33,395 nt of DNA from an uncultured Collinsella sp. (GTDB lineage: Bacteria > Actinomycetota > Coriobacteriia > Coriobacteriales > Coriobacteriaceae): assembly GCA_958370325.1 (NCBI GenBank), contig CATXJW010000021.1:1-33395 (forward strand), written 5' to 3'. Of this stretch, positions 1 through 6,855 are shown piece by piece. Under the pieces are notes generated by a model. The model had not been told where the DNA came from, ran no database searches, and was given only the letters and a program-made list of their open reading frames with translations. Position numbers and translations under genes: made by a program. Within the stretch, counting starts at the first letter, position 1, and the number at the start of each line of letters is the position of its first letter.

Positions 1-914
1 CCGATCTCGTTGAGGATGTCGATGTCGTACTGACGGGTGTAGGCGTCGTTGTTGACGAACACGAAGACGAGCGTCTTATCATCGACGAAGGACTTAGGTC
101 CGTGACGATAGCCCATGGAGGTGTCGTAGGAAGTAGCAACCAGACCGTGAGCGAGCTCGAGGATCTTGAGCTGGCTCTCCTGGGCAAGGCCACCGAAGGA
201 GCCAGAACCCAAGTAGGTCACGCGGTTGAAGTCGCCAGCCAGGTAATCGGCGATCTCAGGCTCACGGGAGATGACTTCCTCGCCCATCTTGGCGATGGTC
301 TCGACCCACTCGGCCTTCTGCTCGTCGGAAGCCTCGTCAAAGATGAGGGTAGAGAGCAGGGTCATGCAGGTGTAGGAACCGGTCATGGCAAAGCCCTTGT
401 CGTTGGCGCGCGGGATGAGCAGCGTCAGCGCATTGGGATCATCGGCAGACTCGACGGCGAGCTTGCCCTCGGGAGCGCAGGTGATGTTGAGGAACTTGAC
501 GTTGTGGACGAGCTCCTTGGCAACGGCGACGGCGGCAAGGCTCTCGGGGCTGTTGCCAGAGCGGGCAAAGGAAACCACGAGCGTGGGATCCTCGGCGCGC
601 AAGAAGTCGCGCGGGGCGCTCACGATGTCGGTCGTGGCGATGGGCTTAAAGTCGTAGAGATCAGTGTTGCCAGCGTGACGCAGGTACGGGGCGCAGGTAT
701 CACCAACATAGTCGGACGTACCGGCACCGGTGAAGACAACGGACAGACGGCCCTCGCCCATAGCGCGAGCCTCGGCCAGAAAGGCCTCGATGGCCTCCTT
801 GTTCTCGCGATAGATGTTGAGCGTATCACGCCAAAGCTCGGGCTGCTGAGCAATCTCGGCCGTGGTGATCTGGGCGCCGAGCTCGGTGAGCTCCTCGACA
901 CTCTTCTCGAACAT
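1..914 (-). CDS. agaS: AgaS-type SIS-domain sugar-phosphate isomerase/deaminase (3' end beyond window)
   Basis: The reverse strand encodes at least 304 residues and runs off the left edge, so the C-terminus is missing. Visible motifs are GAGTSDYVGD and ARSGNSPES, the two phosphosugar-binding loops of the first SIS domain. Further on, GYRHGPKSFVDD followed by AYTRQYDIDIL closely resembles the end of AgaS proteins. AgaS acts on amino-sugar 6-phosphates (galactosamine-6-phosphate deaminase/isomerase) in the cytoplasm. The ATG at 914 is preceded by an AGAGAGG ribosome-binding site. It follows a GntR regulator gene and has its own promoter with an operator palindrome, which fits control by that regulator. 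A fructosamine-type or other ketose/aldose SIS isomerase is the main alternative. The substrate is inferred from family and from the mannose-family PTS nearby. Confidence 0.88.
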   Translation of the reverse strand, partial: MFEKSVEELTELGAQITTAEIAQQPELWRDTLNIYRENKEAIEAFLAEARAMGEGRLSVVFTGAGTSDYVGDTCAPYLRHAGNTDLYDFKPIATTDIVSAPRDFLRAEDPTLVVSFARSGNSPESLAAVAVAKELVHNVKFLNITCAPEGKLAVESADDPNALTLLIPRANDKGFAMTGSYTCMTLLSTLIFDEASDEQKAEWVETIAKMGEEVISREPEIADYLAGDFNRVTYLGSGSFGGLAQESQLKILELAHGLVATSYDTSMGYRHGPKSFVDDKTLVFVFVNNDAYTRQYDIDILNEI

Positions 915-953
915 TTCTAATACCTCTCTCTAGAAGTAATCCTCTGACGTGCA

Positions 954-989
954 ATTATACACTTCGGTTGGTTATCTGGTAGTAACCAG
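954..989 (-). promoter_or_regulatory. agaS promoter with GntR-type operator palindrome
   Basis: On the minus strand a perfect TATAAT -10 box lies at 954-959, about 40 bp before the agaS start. A perfect inverted repeat, CTGGT-AGTA-ACCAG, lies at 976-989, where the -35 element should be. No good -35 hexamer is visible. The palindrome resembles the TGGT...ACCA sites bound by NagR/DasR-like GntR repressors (family knowledge). The same 13 bases, CTGGTAGTAACCA, recur at 5268-5280 upstream of the PTS operon. Confidence 0.7.
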
Positions 990-1028
990 TTAAATGCAAA
1001 GAATCACCATATGGATACGATGCGAACA

Positions 1029-1760
1029 CTAGTTACTACGCTGGTGATAAACCTTGTATTTAAACTGATCGGCACGAGCAACCGAGAGCGTATACTCCAC
1101 AACCTCGTTTGACTCGTTATACGTAGTCCTGACCAAATCGAGCACAGGCGAGCCCTCGACAATTCCCAAAAGATGGGCATCGGTGGGACGGGCTATGCTC
1201 GCATAGAACTCCTCTTCAGCCACGCGTATCTTTTGCTGAAAGTCTTGCTCAATCACATCGTAAAGCGGCTTACGCTCCAGCAGCGGTCGCTTTAGGGACA
1301 GAAATTGACGAACCGGTAGATAGCTGCGTTCGACCATCATGGGCATGTTGTCGGCAGAACGAAGGCGTTTGAGCTTAAAAATACGATCACCGATACGCAA
1401 TCCCATATGCTCGGCCAGATTCTTATCGGCCTCCATCTCGCAAAACTCGAGAATCGTGGTCGCGGGGTCGCGACCCATCGCGCGCATCTGCTCGGTAAAG
1501 CTGTAGGACTGCATAAGATTGGTTGCCTTTGCCGAACGGTCGGTCACAAAGGTACCGCGACCGTGCTGCCGAACCACCAGTCCTAAACGCTCCAGTTCCT
1601 GCAGAGCCAGGCGTACCGTAGTGCGCGAGAGACCATAGCGCTCCGATAGTTCGCGCTCGGAAGGAATCATGTCACCGGCGCGATATTCATGGTCGATCTT
1701 TTCGGTCAGAATATCGACCAGCTGATCGTACAGCGGTTGCTTACGCGCTCCGATCGCCAT
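1029..1760 (-). CDS. GntR/HutC-family transcriptional regulator with UTRA domain
   Basis: The product is 243 residues. The N-terminal winged helix-turn-helix (about residues 5-70) contains the GntR signature PSERELSERYGLSRTTVRLA. The remaining 170 residues match a UTRA effector-binding domain, including the region beginning LMQSYSFTEQM and the C-terminal VEYTLSVARADQF stretch. The family binds sugar phosphates and represses uptake genes. The frame is open back to a TTG at 1781, but the ATG at 1760 has a GGAGG site five bases upstream and is preferred. It lies upstream of agaS and downstream of the PTS terminator, and is likely a local regulator of both. The sites 976-989, 5252-5281 and 5548-5564 are the candidate operators. 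Confidence 0.9.
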   Translation of the reverse strand: MAIGARKQPLYDQLVDILTEKIDHEYRAGDMIPSERELSERYGLSRTTVRLALQELERLGLVVRQHGRGTFVTDRSAKATNLMQSYSFTEQMRAMGRDPATTILEFCEMEADKNLAEHMGLRIGDRIFKLKRLRSADNMPMMVERSYLPVRQFLSLKRPLLERKPLYDVIEQDFQQKIRVAEEEFYASIARPTDAHLLGIVEGSPVLDLVRTTYNESNEVVEYTLSVARADQFKYKVYHQRSN

Positions 1761-1808
1761 CCTATCCTCCCATTTTCTCAAACTCGGCTACTACCTAGGG
1801 TGTTAAGC

Positions 1809-1838
1809 ATTATCGGCCTGCAACACCCGAATCATCAA
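1809..1838 (-). promoter_or_regulatory. Candidate promoter of the GntR regulator gene
   Basis: On the minus strand TTGATG (1833-1838) and GATAAT (1809-1814) are separated by 18 bp and lie about 50 bp before the ATG. They sit just after the terminator that closes the PTS operon. This is a sequence match only. Confidence 0.4.
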
Positions 1839-1844
1839 GAAAAC

Positions 1845-1878
1845 AAAAGCCGCGCGCTCTTTCGAGCACGCGGCTTTT
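1845..1878. terminator. Bidirectional-looking intrinsic terminator after the PTS operon
   Basis: AAAAGCCGCG (1845-1854) pairs with CGCGGCTTTT (1869-1878), extended inside by further pairs. Read on the minus strand it ends in a short U run, about 65 bp after the EIID stop codon. It separates the PTS operon from the regulator gene. Confidence 0.8.
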
Positions 1879-1902
1879 AACATACACATGGCTTAAGGGG
1901 TC

Positions 1903-1931
1903 GGGGTGTGAGCCGCGTAGGGACACACCCC
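1903..1931. other. GC-rich hairpin immediately after the EIID stop codon
   Basis: GGGGTGTG (1903-1910) pairs perfectly with CACACCCC (1924-1931) across a 13-nt loop. There is no U tract, so it is less terminator-like than the hairpin at 1845. It could stabilise the 3' end of the PTS mRNA or act jointly with that terminator. Confidence 0.5.
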
Positions 1932-1944
1932 TCAAGCTAGAGCC

Positions 1945-3027
1945 TTACCAGATGCTCGGCCAGAGACCAAGCGGGCCAGCGCCCAGGATGCCCAGGACGA
2001 AGAGCAGCAGAATGCCCTTGGTCGGGGTCCAGCTGTGCTTAGCGAACATGTAGTAAAGCAGCAGCGTAAGCATAAGCGGGACAAGCTTCGGGACGATGGT
2101 GTTGAGGGTGTCGGCAACAGAGAAGTTGACCGGATCCTCGGTGACGGTGCCGTAGGTAACGGACTCCATGCCGTTGCCCAGATCGGTGACGCCGCACGTG
2201 ACAGCGTTGCCGTCGGCATCGGATGCGGTAAGGGCGTTGCCGTCCTTATCGGTCATGGCGATGGTACCGGCCTCAGCGGTCTCGGTATCGATGCCCTCCA
2301 TACCGGTGAAGTTCTTGGCCTCCTTCTCGGAGACGATCACGGTATTGGCGGAGAGACCACGGGTGGTGCCGTTGGGGATCTGGAGGTTGATCTGGGTGCC
2401 ACCCATGGTGACGACCAGGCAACCGACGACGAAGACGCCCATGATGGAAGCGGCACGCGTGAAGGCCTGCATGTTGGCGGTCAGAGCGTCAATAGCGCTG
2501 GTGCCAAGCTTGTAGGACCAGTTCATGAGCCAGAAGCGCAGAGCGAACTGGACGGCGTTGAAGATCACCAGGAAGATGATCGGCGCAGCGGCGTTGCCGT
2601 TGATGGCCATGTTGGAGGTGATGCCGGCCGTGATAGGCACGAGCGTCAGCCAGAACAGGGCGTCACCGATACCACCGAGCGGGCCCATTGCGGCGACGCG
2701 GACGGCGCGGATCGTGGGGATGTCAACCTTGTTCTGCTCGAGCGAAAGCACGATACCCATAACAAAGGTGACGAGGAACGGGTGGGTGTTAAAGAACTCC
2801 AGGTTGTGGCTCATGGAAGCCGCGAGGTCGTTCTTGTTGGTGTGGATCTTCTCCAGACCGGGGATGATGGAGTAGAGCCAGCCAGCGGCCTGCATGCGCT
2901 CGTAGTTGAACGATGCCTGCAGGAAGCAGGAGCGCCAAGCCATCTTGTTGAGGGTCTTCTGGTCGAGCTGCGGAGCAGGAGTGAGATCCTCGTAGTGCTC
3001 CGGGATCACATACTCATTAGATGCCAT
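1945..3027 (-). CDS. PTS mannose/sorbose-family component IID, with an insertion
   Basis: The product is 360 residues. It is the membrane IID partner of the IIC protein and takes part in sugar translocation. Family signatures include LTPAPQLDQKTLNKMAWRS at the N-terminus, the AMGPLGGIGDALFW stretch (residues 113-126), and a C-terminal pair of hydrophobic segments from residue 309 on. Typical IID proteins are about 270-300 residues. Here roughly residues 217-300 form an extra polar Thr/Asp/Gly-rich segment between two membrane stretches. The ATG at 3027 has GGAGGTGA eight bases upstream and overlaps the end of the IIC gene by 11 bp. An earlier in-frame start is less likely because it lacks such a site. 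Confidence 0.92.
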   Translation of the reverse strand: MASNEYVIPEHYEDLTPAPQLDQKTLNKMAWRSCFLQASFNYERMQAAGWLYSIIPGLEKIHTNKNDLAASMSHNLEFFNTHPFLVTFVMGIVLSLEQNKVDIPTIRAVRVAAMGPLGGIGDALFWLTLVPITAGITSNMAINGNAAAPIIFLVIFNAVQFALRFWLMNWSYKLGTSAIDALTANMQAFTRAASIMGVFVVGCLVVTMGGTQINLQIPNGTTRGLSANTVIVSEKEAKNFTGMEGIDTETAEAGTIAMTDKDGNALTASDADGNAVTCGVTDLGNGMESVTYGTVTEDPVNFSVADTLNTIVPKLVPLMLTLLLYYMFAKHSWTPTKGILLLFVLGILGAGPLGLWPSIW

Positions 3028-3817
3028 CTTCGAAGTCACCTCCGTCAGAAACAGCTGCACCCTTCAGCTCGGTCTGCTGCTGGAAGTCCCAGAAAGCGAT
3101 GCCGAAGCCGATGAGAGCGAGGATGAGCAGGGCAGGGGTTGCCAGAGATTCGTTGGCAACGGTGATGAGCGCGAGGCCAAAGCCCATGAGGAAGAAGCCC
3201 CACATATCGCGGTTCATCATAACCTTGAGCAGGACGGCGAAGCCGACGAAGCGCATCATGCCGCCTGCAGCGGAGAGACCGGTCTGCAGCCAAGTCGGGA
3301 TGGCGGAAGCGATGGTCTGACCGATGGTAGCGCCAGCGATGAAGAACAGGGTGACGACGACAGCGAAGATCAGGCCGAGCAGAGCCATGGCGAAGTAGTT
3401 CAGACGCTCGATGCCCTTGGTGTCAGCGTTGTGGGCCATGTTGTCCGCGGAGGACATGAGCGGCGACATAAGCGTGAAGACCAGGGTAACGCCGAGCTGA
3501 CCAAGCAGAGCGAACGGAATGGCAAGGCCGACTGCCGCGTTGGGCTCGAGGCCCGTAGCGATAGCGAGAATGGCTGCCATGATGCCGCCGATGACGGCGT
3601 TAGGCGGCTGAGCGCCTCCGATCGGCATGTTGCCGATCGTCATGAGCTGATAGGTACCACCCACGAGAAGACCGGTGTTGAGGTCGCCAAGGATAAGACC
3701 GATGACGGCGCCGGTGACGATGGGCTGATAGAGAGACTCGAGGAAGTTGAACTGGTCGATTGCCGCGACGAACGTGACGATGAAGACCAGAGCGACCTGG
3801 ATGATCGAGTATTCCAT
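3017..3817 (-). CDS. PTS mannose/sorbose-family component IIC (permease)
   Basis: The product is 266 residues and very hydrophobic, with about eight membrane segments. It forms the sugar channel together with IID. Family features include DQFNFLESLYQPIVTGAVIG near residues 21-40, GGTYQLMTIGNMPIGGAQPP around 53-72, and NAAVGLAIPFALLGQLG near residue 93. The length is normal for the family. The ATG at 3817 has a strong AAAGGAGG site. About 90 bp separate it from the EIIB gene upstream, and that gap contains two hairpins. Expressed as part of the EIIA-YajC-EIIB-EIIC-EIID operon. The exact sugar cannot be read from the sequence. Confidence 0.94.
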   Translation of the reverse strand: MEYSIIQVALVFIVTFVAAIDQFNFLESLYQPIVTGAVIGLILGDLNTGLLVGGTYQLMTIGNMPIGGAQPPNAVIGGIMAAILAIATGLEPNAAVGLAIPFALLGQLGVTLVFTLMSPLMSSADNMAHNADTKGIERLNYFAMALLGLIFAVVVTLFFIAGATIGQTIASAIPTWLQTGLSAAGGMMRFVGFAVLLKVMMNRDMWGFFLMGFGLALITVANESLATPALLILALIGFGIAFWDFQQQTELKGAAVSDGGDFEDGI

Positions 3818-3840
3818 CTTGCTCCTCCTTTCAAAATGTA

Positions 3841-3891
3841 TGTACGCACTTTGGATTTCACGTACAGAATGTCAGGGTTTCATTCCTGACA
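3841..3891. other. Two tandem hairpins between EIIB and EIIC genes
   Basis: TGTCAGG (3870-3876) pairs perfectly with CCTGACA (3885-3891) across an 8-nt loop. TGTACG (3841-3846) pairs with CGTACA (3861-3866). They fill the only sizeable gap inside the PTS operon. On the minus-strand mRNA the 3870-3891 hairpin comes first, just after the EIIB stop, and the other lies shortly before the EIIC ribosome-binding site. They may be mRNA processing or stability elements that tune IIB versus IIC/IID output (inference). Confidence 0.5.
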
Positions 3892-3907
3892 ACGTGGATC
3901 ATGAGGA

Positions 3908-4390
3908 TTACGAGAAGAGCTTGCTCGTGTCCTCAACAGGCGTGCTCGGAACGCGCCTGATCTCCAACTCCACCCCCAATTCCTGCAGCTCTTTAAACGC
4001 AGCGACATCCTCGTCGTTAACTGCGACGGAGGTGGCGACTTGGCGCTTTCCTTCCGACATGTGCATGTTGCCGATGTTTACCTTCTTTATAGGCACACCG
4101 CCCTTGACGAGCGTAAGCACGTCTTCCGGTGTTTCGGCCACGATGAAGATCTTCTGGCGCGGGCTCGCCTTGCCAATGACGTCGATGGTCTTCTGCAGGG
4201 AGAAGAAACGCGTAGCGACGCCGGTGGGAGCAGCCATCTTCATGAGGTTCTGGCGCATGGTGTTGGTCGACACGTCGTCGTTGGCGACGAGGATGAGGTT
4301 GGAACCCAGGGTGGAGTTCCACTGGGTAGCGACCTGACCATGGACCAGTCGGTTATCGATGCGGGTAAGAAGAATGTTGGGTTCTGCCAT
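3908..4390 (-). CDS. PTS mannose/sorbose-family component IIB
   Basis: The product is 160 residues, the usual length for this cytoplasmic phosphotransfer protein. The active-site segment RIDNRLVHGQV (residues 10-20) contains His17, which accepts phosphate from IIA and passes it to the sugar carried by IIC/IID. The remainder, including NIGNMHMSEGKRQVATSVAV, matches the IIB fold and resembles GalNAc/sorbose-type IIB proteins. The ATG at 4390 has AAAGGAAG nine bases upstream. It lies 36 bp after the yajC-like gene. Confidence 0.94.
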   Translation of the reverse strand: MAEPNILLTRIDNRLVHGQVATQWNSTLGSNLILVANDDVSTNTMRQNLMKMAAPTGVATRFFSLQKTIDVIGKASPRQKIFIVAETPEDVLTLVKGGVPIKKVNIGNMHMSEGKRQVATSVAVNDEDVAAFKELQELGVELEIRRVPSTPVEDTSKLFS

Positions 4391-4426
4391 GTTGATCAGC
4401 TTCCTTTCGTTATTTGCTGACGACAG

Positions 4427-4708
4427 TTACTTGATCTCCTGAATCGCGTAACGCGAAACATCTACGACGGCACCGGATCGGACTTTGATCTGGACCTTTT
4501 CGCCTTCGATGCCTTTGACGGTTCCGTAGATACCGCCGGCGAAAAGAACCTCCTGACCCGGCTTGAGCTCGGTGTGCAGCTCCTTGAAGTACTTCTGCTT
4601 CTTCTTCATGTTGATTTGCGACCAGATGGTGTAAATCAAGCCCATGATGACAAGCAAGCCTAAAAGGGCGACCGAGGAGCTCAGAACGTTGGCTCCGAAA
4701 TCGGCCAT
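4427..4708 (-). CDS. yajC: YajC-family small membrane protein within the PTS operon
   Basis: The product is 93 residues with a single membrane segment (about residues 12-30). A basic stretch KKKQKYF and a small beta domain follow, with LKPGQEVLFAGGIYGTVKGI typical of YajC. YajC is an accessory subunit of the Sec/YidC holotranslocon. Its start codon overlaps the EIIA stop as TAATG, so the two are translationally coupled. Similar yajC-like genes occur in some streptococcal mannose-family PTS operons for glycosaminoglycan sugars (from memory). The role here may be assistance to PTS membrane insertion, not general secretion; this is inference. Confidence 0.85.
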   Translation of the reverse strand: MADFGANVLSSSVALLGLLVIMGLIYTIWSQINMKKKQKYFKELHTELKPGQEVLFAGGIYGTVKGIEGEKVQIKVRSGAVVDVSRYAIQEIK

Positions 4709-5151
4709 TAGATGCCGTCCTCGTCGCCGAAGATATCCTCATCCTCGGAGCCGGCAACGGATGCGACCGTCTGGGCGGTGATGCCCGTCTGGCCAACGGT
4801 CACGGCCTGCTCGCCAAGCTCGGCGAGCGTGGCATTGCCGCGGAGGAACAGAAGCTCAATAACCATGGGGAGGTTAGTGCCGGTCAGAACCTCGACATTG
4901 TCGACATCCTGGGCAATCATCATCGACTGGTTAAACGGGGTACCACCGAGCAGGTCGGTAAAGACGAGCACGCCATCGCACTCCTCGCGCATGGCGGTAA
5001 TAGCGGCGCGGAGATCCTCACCGTAGGAAGCAGCCTGGTCGCCCTCGAAAGGAACGACGGTAAAAGCGGGCTGGTCGCCGGCAACCATAGCGATAGCGCT
5101 TGCAAGGCCGGGTGCGAACTGTCCATGACCGGTAAGAATAAAGCCAACCAT
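4708..5151 (-). CDS. PTS mannose-family component IIA
   Basis: The product is 147 residues. The N-terminal LTGHGQFAPGL places the phosphorylated His at position 9. The second conserved loop VFTDLLGGTPFNQS (about residues 63-76) shapes the active site. It receives phosphate from HPr in the cytoplasm and passes it to IIB. The last 25 residues are acidic and probably flexible. It is the first gene of the operon. The ATG at 5151 has GGAAGGG eight bases upstream, and that site lies in a small CCTTC-G-GAAGG hairpin. Confidence 0.94.
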   Translation of the reverse strand: MVGFILTGHGQFAPGLASAIAMVAGDQPAFTVVPFEGDQAASYGEDLRAAITAMREECDGVLVFTDLLGGTPFNQSMMIAQDVDNVEVLTGTNLPMVIELLFLRGNATLAELGEQAVTVGQTGITAQTVASVAGSEDEDIFGDEDGI

Positions 5152-5251
5152 TCAAATTTCCCTTCCGAAGGTGTGTACAATCTGAGTCCGATGATTTTCG
5201 GAAGCCAGCGGGCGCTCGCCCTTAAAGCTTCTTGGAAAGCGTTCTTTGAAG

Positions 5252-5299
5252 ACCAGTGGTTTCTAAACTGGTAGTAACCACGTGATGTGTTGTTGTCAC
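5252..5299 (-). promoter_or_regulatory. Candidate PTS-operon promoter with overlapping GntR-type operators
   Basis: On the minus strand GTGACA (5294-5299) and TACTAC (5271-5276) are 17 bp apart, a fair promoter match about 120 bp before the EIIA gene. The -10 region overlaps CTGGTAGTAACCA (5268-5280), identical over 13 bases to the operator at the agaS promoter. A second inverted ACCAGT (5252-5257) / ACTGGT (5267-5272) pair adjoins it. Binding here would block transcription. Confidence 0.6.
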
Positions 5300-5362
5300 T
5301 ATATCACCACAGAAGAGGTCGCTTTCGTTGATTCATACAGTAAAACGTTTTTGCACCGCTCA

Positions 5363-5386
5363 CGGTAAAAAATCGACCGTTTACCG
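5363..5386 (-). promoter_or_regulatory. Copy 1 of CGGTRAACGGTCGA operator-like element
   Basis: Read on the minus strand, this site starts CGGTAAACGGTCGA and ends TACCG, giving a dyad CGGTAAA...TTTACCG. It matches copy 2 (5575-5604) at 13 of 14 leading bases. The spacing between copies is about 218 bp. Binding protein unknown. Confidence 0.5.
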
Positions 5387-5547
5387 CTCGTTAACACTTC
5401 TACCTGCGGTTTTGAAACCGTTTCGAAATGTTTTGGCGAAAGATCGGGGTTCAATTTGTGTCTAAACAACGCAGGGTGGCTAAAAATGGCGTGTAGAAAA
5501 ATTGCAGGTCATTGTGAAGATTTGTGAATTGGTCTTTTTGACTTAAT

Positions 5548-5564
5548 ACCAGTTAGAACCAGTT
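5548..5564. promoter_or_regulatory. Distal GntR-type operator-like site
   Basis: ACCAGTT occurs twice (5548-5554 and 5558-5564), separated by AGA. The half-sites are the same as at 976-989 and 5252-5281 but arranged as a direct repeat. It lies about 400 bp upstream of the EIIA gene and could be an auxiliary binding site. Confidence 0.45.
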
Positions 5565-5574
5565 TCGATATTAT

Positions 5575-5604
5575 CGGTGAACGGTAGTTTTCGACCGTTC
5601 ACCG
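5575..5604. promoter_or_regulatory. Copy 2 of CGGTRAACGGTCGA element, perfect 11-bp dyad
   Basis: CGGTGAACGGT (5575-5585) is a perfect inverted match of ACCGTTCACCG (5594-5604) with an 8-nt centre. There is no U tract, so an operator is more likely than a terminator. Compare copy 1 at 5363-5386. Confidence 0.55.
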
Positions 5605-5790
5605 GTTATTTGCAATCGTTTACGGCCGTTTTCCCGGATGAATTGGGGAAACCCGATGAAGCACTTGCGCGATCACGGGACGTTTTGGCATTTGTCCTCA
5701 TCCCCCGCACGCCAAACTCCGGCATCCAAAATGAGCTAATAGCTCACGCTAATCGTTTTCAATCACTACTTACTCAGTATACGTAATTAT

Positions 5791-5830
5791 TTATCGTTTA
5801 TCGTTAATTCTGATATGATACAAGTATCAT
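5791..5830 (+). promoter_or_regulatory. Promoter of the DUF2975/HTH operon with overlapping palindrome
   Basis: TTATCG (5791-5796) and TATGAT (5814-5819) are 17 bp apart and about 35 bp before the ATG. The dyad ATGATAC-AA-GTATCAT (5815-5830) covers the -10 box and the predicted start point. It is a natural candidate for autoregulation by the HTH protein encoded second in the operon. Confidence 0.55.
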
Positions 5831-5853
5831 ACAAAACGCCGATTGGAGGGATT

Positions 5854-6492
5854 ATGGTCCATCGAAACGCATCTATATCGAATGAAACCATCAGCCGCGA
5901 ACAGACGATAGCCAAACTGAGGAAGCTCGCTCGCATCTGCAAATGGGCCACAACCTGCATTACCACAGCGCTCGCTCTGGGACTCCTCGCAGTCATTGCG
6001 ATTGACCTTCTACTCATATTGCCTGGCCTCTCCCAAGGGTCGTGTCTCCAATCCGTAGAACTTCAAGCCGGCGAAGGACCGTGCCTTGCTATCGTCGGTA
6101 CCGATGCGCAGACCCCACTTATGCTCGTCGCACACGATGGCCACACCGCCATAGGGAGCCTCTTGATGACATGCCTCGCGCTTACCATCGCGCTAAGCGT
6201 GCGCAGGCTTTTCTTCAACATTGAAAAGGAAGGCAGGCCCTTTGACCTTGAATGCAACCGCACACTTCGTCGAGTAGGACATTTATTCCTTATCGGCGGC
6301 GTTGCCGTGAGGCTTCTTGGTGCCGTAATCACGGGAATGATACTCTTAGGATTTGGCGGCAGCTTTACGGATGCGTTCTTCGGCCAGCTATTCGAGCCCT
6401 CCATGCTCTTTGCAGGCCTGATTATTTGCCTGATTGCCAGCGTCTTCCGCTACGGGTATATCCTGCAAAAACAAGATGACGAGTTGCTCTAG
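5854..6492 (+). CDS. DUF2975-family integral membrane protein
   Basis: The product is 212 residues with four predicted membrane segments (about residues 33-57, 96-116, 143-166 and 183-202). The cytoplasmic motif LFFNIEKEGRPF (residues 119-130) is characteristic of DUF2975. The function of the family is unknown, but its genes are regularly paired with a small Cro/CI-type regulator, as here. The frame is open from 5815, but the ATG at 5854 has TTGGAGGG just upstream and is chosen. The loop between the first two segments has two Cys residues (64 and 77) and is probably outside the cell. It is one of few plus-strand genes in this half. Confidence 0.8.
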   Translation: MVHRNASISNETISREQTIAKLRKLARICKWATTCITTALALGLLAVIAIDLLLILPGLSQGSCLQSVELQAGEGPCLAIVGTDAQTPLMLVAHDGHTAIGSLLMTCLALTIALSVRRLFFNIEKEGRPFDLECNRTLRRVGHLFLIGGVAVRLLGAVITGMILLGFGGSFTDAFFGQLFEPSMLFAGLIICLIASVFRYGYILQKQDDELL

Positions 6493-6501
6493 GGGGAATC
6501 C

Positions 6502-6741
6502 ATGATTATTCTGCGGCTTGACCGCATGCTCGCCGAACGCAAGATCTCATCCAAAGAGCTTGCGGAACGTGTGGGCATCTCCCAGGTCAATATGTCACGC
6601 ATTAAGACGGGCAAGGTTTCTGCCATACGTTTTTCAACTCTTGACGCGATATGTCGGGCACTCGACTGCCAACCGGGCGATGTACTGGAATATATATCCG
6701 ACGATGAAGCCGATAGCCTTTTTGGACTTAAAGATGAATAG
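6502..6741 (+). CDS. Small Cro/CI-family HTH regulator (YozG-like)
   Basis: The product is 79 residues and is almost entirely a helix-turn-helix domain. ISSKELAERVGISQVNMSRIKTGK (positions about 15-38) is the DNA-binding element; ALDCQPGDVLEY is a common ending in this group. It starts 9 bp after the DUF2975 gene with an AGGGGGA ribosome-binding site, so the two form an operon. It probably binds its own promoter at the palindrome 5815-5830 (inference). Confidence 0.85.
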   Translation: MIILRLDRMLAERKISSKELAERVGISQVNMSRIKTGKVSAIRFSTLDAICRALDCQPGDVLEYISDDEADSLFGLKDE

Positions 6742-6776
6742 CCATAATTAAGCCCCCAATCACGCCCTCAACGCAA

Positions 6777-6813
6777 AAAGCCCGCCAGTACGACTTCCGT
6801 GCTGGCGGGCTTT
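6777..6813. terminator. Bidirectional intrinsic terminator
   Basis: AAAGCCCGCCAG (6777-6788) pairs perfectly with CTGGCGGGCTTT (6802-6813). It lies between the converging HTH gene (plus) and the SurA-like gene (minus) and can serve both. Confidence 0.85.
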
Positions 6814-6855
6814 CTGCTGTCAATCGGCTAGATGCTCGATGAGCCGTGCGACTCT

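Larger units (their letters stand above)
5300..5790. other. Palindrome-rich gene-free region
   Basis: No convincing gene is seen in about 500 bp, which is more AT-rich than its surroundings. A 69-codon open frame at 5577 has no ribosome-binding site and unconvincing composition. The stretch holds several dyad sequences: AAAACGTTTT (5342-5351), GAAAC-C-GTTTC (5414-5424), a pair of related CGGTRAACGGTCGA elements, and a third TGGT/ACCA-type site. It is probably a regulatory region for the PTS operon. Confidence 0.6.

Noticed and set aside
2035..3114. 359-codon open frame on the plus strand
   Set aside because: It is antisense to EIID; composition (His/Asp/Gly-rich) is typical of a shadow frame.
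5577..5786. 69-codon open frame in the palindrome-rich region
   Set aside because: It starts inside a dyad element, has no ribosome-binding site and no recognisable sequence.
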